Shown here in pieces: positions 33,844 to 36,862 of a DNA stretch of 36,862 nt. The DNA lies in contig CAZNNL010000019.1 of NCBI GenBank assembly GCA_964574395.1, positions 1 to 36,862 of the forward strand, written 5' to 3'. The notes under the pieces are model-generated. The model ran no database searches. It saw nothing but the letters and a program-made list of their open reading frames with translations, and had not been told where the DNA came from. The translations under genes were made by a program, and so were the position numbers. Every line of letters begins with the position of its first letter. Within the stretch, counting starts at the first letter, position 1. The stretch is from JAXGQD01 sp964574395 (GTDB lineage Bacteria; Bacillota; Clostridia; Saccharofermentanales; Fastidiosipilaceae).

Positions 33844-34419
33844 ATGGACACTAAAAACATCATGATTGTTGGCGTGGGTGGTCAAGGAACACTTTTGACT
33901 TCGCGCATTTTGGGCGGTATTGCTGAACGTGCAGGCTATGACGTTAAGCTTTCGGAAGTACACGGTATGGCACAGAGGGGCGGTTCCGTTGTGACTTTTG
34001 TTCGTTATGGCAAAAAGGTCGCAGAACCCATCGTCGAACCCGGTCACGCCGATGTGCTCATCGCCTTCGAACGTCTAGAAGCACTGCGTTACGCCCACTT
34101 TTTGAAAAAAGACGGCGTTTTGGTCATCAACGATACACGCATCGACCCCATGCCTGTTGTCATCGGAGCAGCTGAATACCCCGAAGATGCCATAGACCAA
34201 CTCAAAGAACGTTACAGAGTCATTCGAGTTGACGGTTTAGCTGAGGCACGAAAACTCCAAAACCTACGCGTTTTCAATATTGTGGTCATCGGCGCTACAG
34301 CCAGACATATGGATTTTCCCAAAGAAAATTGGTATTCAGTTATAGAAAACACTGTTCCTCCACATACCATCGACATTAATAAGCAAGCCTTTGATATTGG
34401 CTGGGAAATGGAGGGCTAG
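33844..34419 (+). CDS. iorB: Indolepyruvate:ferredoxin oxidoreductase, beta subunit
   Basis: 191 residues, the gamma-type domain of 2-oxoacid:ferredoxin oxidoreductases. Landmarks are GVGGQGTLL (11-19) and the VHGMAQRGGSVVTFVRYG segment. It is the partner of the alpha subunit encoded 15 bases upstream. A GCGAGGAG site precedes the start. Confidence 0.95.
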   Translation: MDTKNIMIVGVGGQGTLLTSRILGGIAERAGYDVKLSEVHGMAQRGGSVVTFVRYGKKVAEPIVEPGHADVLIAFERLEALRYAHFLKKDGVLVINDTRIDPMPVVIGAAEYPEDAIDQLKERYRVIRVDGLAEARKLQNLRVFNIVVIGATARHMDFPKENWYSVIENTVPPHTIDINKQAFDIGWEMEG

Positions 34420-34422
34420 ATA

Positions 34423-34827
34423 GTGCTTCAACAAATTTCTGTTTTCGTAACGAACCAAATCGGAGCTGTCTTAGAGGTCACTCAAGCGCTAACAGAAGGC
34501 GGATATAATATTCGCGCTTTTTCCATTTACGACACACCTGAATTTAGCATTTTACGCCTAATCTTTGACGAATCAGAACAAGTCACGGCCTTTTTAGAAG
34601 AGCGAGGATTTTTTGTGAAGTCCAGCGCTGTTGTCGGTGTGGTTTTAGAAGACGAGCCAGGCTACTTGAATAAGATTCTGCTTGCTACGCACGCAGCTGA
34701 AATTCAAGTTAACTATATGTATTCCTTGGTTTTGCGCTCAGATAACAAACCACTCATGATTATGCACACGGATCAAGATGAAAAACTTGAGCAAGTGCTT
34801 CGTGATGTCGGGTGTGTACTCGTTTAG
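34423..34827 (+). CDS. Tandem ACT-domain protein (first copy)
   Basis: 134 residues forming two ACT domains (about 1-68 and 70-134), opening with QISVFVTNQIGAVLEVTQAL. The start is GTG, four bases after the iorB stop and coupled to it. ACT domains bind amino acids; such stand-alone pairs are typical companions of PaaK and IorAB genes in Clostridia and probably regulate or sense aromatic amino acids. No catalytic residues are visible. Function beyond ligand binding is unknown. Confidence 0.85.
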   Translation: MLQQISVFVTNQIGAVLEVTQALTEGGYNIRAFSIYDTPEFSILRLIFDESEQVTAFLEERGFFVKSSAVVGVVLEDEPGYLNKILLATHAAEIQVNYMYSLVLRSDNKPLMIMHTDQDEKLEQVLRDVGCVLV

Positions 34828-34838
34828 GAGGTTGTCTG

Positions 34839-36137
34839 ATGATTTGGAATGAGACCAAAGAATGCATGAGTCGTGACGAGTTAACCGCTCTTCAATCTGC
34901 ACGTTTAAGGAAGATTGTTAGTCGTGTTTATCATAATGTTGAGTCTTATCGCAAAAAAATGCAAAAAATCGGCATCGAACCTGGCGATATTCGTGGCATA
35001 GAAGATTTGCCAAACTTGCCTTTCACGACCAAAGAAGATTTGCGCGACAATTACCCTTTCGGTTTATTTGCCGTTCCCCAATCGGAAGTAGTGCGTGTTC
35101 ACGCATCTTCTGGAACCACCGGAAAAGCAACCGTCGTTGGTTATACACGCCGTGATATAGAAATCTGGAGCGAATGCGTGACGCGCTGTTTAACCATGGC
35201 AGGTATTGGCAAAAATGACCGCATCATGGTTGCCTACGGCTATGGCCTTTTCACAGGTGGCTTAGGCTTACACTACGGAGCAGAAAACCTCGGCTCCATG
35301 GTGGTCCCCGTTTCCACTACCTCTACCTCAAAACAACTGCAACTGATGGAAGATTTCGGCGCAACAGCCATCGCTTGCACGCCTTCTTATCTGGTTCACT
35401 TGATGGAAACACTTAAATCCGAGAATAAACTCGATAGAATCAAATTAAGAACCGCCCTTTGTGGTGCAGAACCGTGGACTGAAGCAATGCGTGAGCGTCT
35501 TGAGACAGGCTTAAAAATTAACGCACATGACATCTATGGTTTAAGCGAAATTATGGGCCCCGGTGTATCTACAGATTGCGAGTATCACGTCGGTAGTCAT
35601 TTTATGGAGGACCATTTTTATCCAGAAATTATCGACAGTGAAACTTTAGAATCTACACCAGATGGTGAGACGGGTGAGCTCGTTATCACGACTTTAACTA
35701 AAGAAGCATTGCCCATGCTGCGTTACCGCACAAAAGACTTAACTTCCTTGACACATGAAGTATGCGCATGTGGGCGTACTACCGCCAGGATTTCTCGCTT
35801 CAAAGGTCGCACGGACGACATGCTTATTATCAGAGGCGTCAATGTATTTCCATCTCAAATTGAAGCGGCATTGCTCGAAATGGGCGACACTGCACCGCAC
35901 TATTTAATTGTAGTTGACCGAGTAGATGACATGGATACGTTTGAAGTTTGGGTGGAGCTAGAAGAAAGCATGCTATCCGACGAAGTGCGCGTACTTGAAA
36001 ACATTACCAAGAAGATAACAAATGCCTTAAGACAAGCACTCGGTTTAACTCCTGTGGTAAAATTAGTACAAGCAAACACGATAGAACGCAGCTCCGGTAA
36101 AGCAAAGCACGTGATTGATAAACGAAACCTTTACTAG
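34839..36137 (+). CDS. Phenylacetate-CoA ligase family protein (second copy)
   Basis: A 432-residue PaaK-family adenylate-forming enzyme with P-loop SSGTTGKAT (residues 90-98), YGLSEIMGPG, RYRTKDL, CACGRT and the C-terminal RSSGKAKHV lysine region. I chose the ATG at 34839, six bases after a perfect AGGAGG; a GTG start 27 bases upstream would overlap the ACT gene and lacks a site. Two ligases in one operon suggest different aryl acids or opposite directions of flux. Confidence 0.9.
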   Translation: MIWNETKECMSRDELTALQSARLRKIVSRVYHNVESYRKKMQKIGIEPGDIRGIEDLPNLPFTTKEDLRDNYPFGLFAVPQSEVVRVHASSGTTGKATVVGYTRRDIEIWSECVTRCLTMAGIGKNDRIMVAYGYGLFTGGLGLHYGAENLGSMVVPVSTTSTSKQLQLMEDFGATAIACTPSYLVHLMETLKSENKLDRIKLRTALCGAEPWTEAMRERLETGLKINAHDIYGLSEIMGPGVSTDCEYHVGSHFMEDHFYPEIIDSETLESTPDGETGELVITTLTKEALPMLRYRTKDLTSLTHEVCACGRTTARISRFKGRTDDMLIIRGVNVFPSQIEAALLEMGDTAPHYLIVVDRVDDMDTFEVWVELEESMLSDEVRVLENITKKITNALRQALGLTPVVKLVQANTIERSSGKAKHVIDKRNLY

Positions 36138-36257
36138 GTGCTAATGCTGTTACGTCAGTCTCAGTATATGCAGTAGTGAAAGTACTTACTTCTGTGTCAT
36201 TGTTAATTTTTGTGACAGTAATCATTGCGTTGAGGAAAGAACAGAGAGGGGCAAATT

Positions 36258-36656
36258 ATGACTAAACAGCTCACTGCATTCTTAGAAAACCAAGCAGGCC
36301 GGCTCCAAGAAGTAGCCTCGATTTTGGCATCTGCCAACATCAATATTCTTTCGTTTAATTTAGCAGACACAACAAGCTTTGGTGTTCTGAGGATGGTAGT
36401 TTCTGACCCAGAACGAGGACGCCAAGTCTTACGAGACGCAGGCATAGCCGCTCAAGTTAGCGATGTCATCGCCGTCGAAATTCCATCACAACCCGGGAGC
36501 ATGAGCAAACTTCTAGGCTCATTGCCAGCAGACATTTCCGTCGAGTACCTTTACCCCTACGACACGACAGGTGACCGTTCAGGCGTCATATTAAAGTTGA
36601 GCGACATGTCGCTTGGTCTCAAAAGCCTTCTTGACGAGGGTTATAAAATTCTTTAG
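36258..36656 (+). CDS. Tandem ACT-domain protein (second copy)
   Basis: 132 residues, two ACT domains, beginning with LTAFLENQAGRLQEVASIL. It resembles the protein at 34423-34827 in length and pattern, so ligase-plus-ACT has been duplicated or paired as a module. An AGAGAGGGG site precedes the start. The 120 bases between the ligase and this gene contain no clear promoter or terminator. Confidence 0.85.
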   Translation: MTKQLTAFLENQAGRLQEVASILASANINILSFNLADTTSFGVLRMVVSDPERGRQVLRDAGIAAQVSDVIAVEIPSQPGSMSKLLGSLPADISVEYLYPYDTTGDRSGVILKLSDMSLGLKSLLDEGYKIL

Positions 36657-36694
36657 TTGGGGGGCTGTTTGTTCACTAACACCTTTCTGGCATC

Positions 36695-36806
36695 CGCTTT
36701 TGGCCAAAAAAGTCGACTCGCGCTCATGCTTGGCCCCGCTCTTGGCCAAAAAAGTCGACTCGCGCTCATGCTTGGCCCCGCTTTTGGCCAAAAAAGTCGA
36801 CTCGCG
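36695..36806. repeat. 42-bp tandem repeat, two full copies and a 28-bp third
   Basis: Units start at 36695, 36737 and 36779. The first two differ at one base; the third stops after 28 bp. Each unit holds the palindromes TTGGCCAA and AGTCGACT. Because 42 is a multiple of three, a frame stays open (LAKKVDSRSCLAPL...), but nothing else supports a protein. Confidence 0.88.
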
Positions 36807-36811
36807 TAAAT

Positions 36812-36829
36812 CGACTCCTACGGGAGTCG
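36812..36829. other. Hairpin after the tandem repeat
   Basis: CGACTCC (36812-36818) pairs with GGAGTCG (36823-36829) around a four-base loop. There is no T run after it, so it is a poor terminator on the + strand. Confidence 0.4.
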
Positions 36830-36862
36830 TGTTATTTGTCCACTAATACCTCTCTGGCATCC

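Larger units (their letters stand above)
36667..36862. repeat. Near-identical 29-bp segments bracketing the tandem repeat
   Basis: The segments 36667-36695 and 36834-36862 match at 25 of 29 positions (core TTTGT.CACTAA, end CTGGCATCC). The second copy ends at the window edge, so a larger repeat of about 167 bp may continue outside. Confidence 0.7.

Noticed and set aside
36176..36265. Small 29-codon membrane peptide (GTG start) between the second ligase and second ACT gene
   Set aside because: It has one hydrophobic stretch and overlaps the ACT start, but has no ribosome site and no homologue I recognise.
36695..36806. CRISPR array or repeat protein
   Set aside because: Units are directly adjacent without unique spacers, and the open frame only reflects a unit length divisible by three.

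Overview
The window looks like a scaffold from an anaerobic, low-to-mid GC Gram-positive bacterium, most likely of the class Clostridia. The signs are strong AGGAGG-type ribosome sites, lipobox sugar-binding proteins with Thr/Glu/Ala-rich linkers, YesM/YesN-type two-component genes, and an indolepyruvate:ferredoxin oxidoreductase with arylacetate-CoA ligases. Two blocks of exactly 100 N (16345-16444, 28876-28975) are assembly gaps. Except for two tRNA genes at the left edge, all genes lie on the + strand.

Layout. 1-216: initiator tRNA-Met (cut by the window edge) and tRNA-Leu with their promoter, on the minus strand. 306-432: three copies of a 51-bp palindromic repeat. 470-17985: a myo-inositol catabolic locus in three transcription units plus an MFS gene. 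Each of the three units starts with a sigma-A-type promoter followed by a GTAAACGTTT operator: (a) a Gfo/Idh/MocA dehydrogenase; (b) a sugar ABC transporter plus a second dehydrogenase; (c) iolD-iolE-iolB-lacI-larA-like-type II GAPDH-archaeal-type PGK-split transketolase, closed by a terminator at 18018. 18069-18143: two more copies of the palindromic repeat. 18289-28577: a second sugar ABC transporter with a histidine kinase, response regulator and membrane-anchored binding protein. Several genes there are broken: a TAA in the binding protein, a frameshift in the regulator, fusion of the last sensor to a TIR-WD40 protein, and a TGA inside that protein. 28788-30617: a TrkA_N/RyR-domain membrane protein. 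30758-36656: arylacetate-CoA ligase, iorA, iorB, ACT, a second ligase, a second ACT. 36667-36862: tandem repeats.

Main idea. Unit (c) holds the upper inositol pathway down to 2-deoxy-5-keto-D-gluconate (DKG), but the usual IolC kinase, IolJ aldolase and IolA dehydrogenase are absent from the window. In their place are a split transketolase, a GAPDH, a PGK and a LarA-type racemase. DKG has the same D-threo ketose end as xylulose 5-phosphate, with CH2-COO- where the sugar phosphate has CH2-OPO3. I therefore infer a phosphate-free route. Transketolase would split DKG into a C2 unit and D-malate semialdehyde, a carboxylate analogue of glyceraldehyde 3-phosphate. The GAPDH and PGK homologues would oxidise it to D-malate with ATP gain, and the LarA homologue would racemise D-malate to L-malate. 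Changes at phosphate-binding positions in the transketolase and PGK fit this. It is a hypothesis from gene content, stereochemistry and residues, not a demonstrated pathway.

A second idea concerns the TIR protein next to the RyR-domain protein. The pair resembles a nucleotide producer and receptor, though the TIR gene here is damaged.
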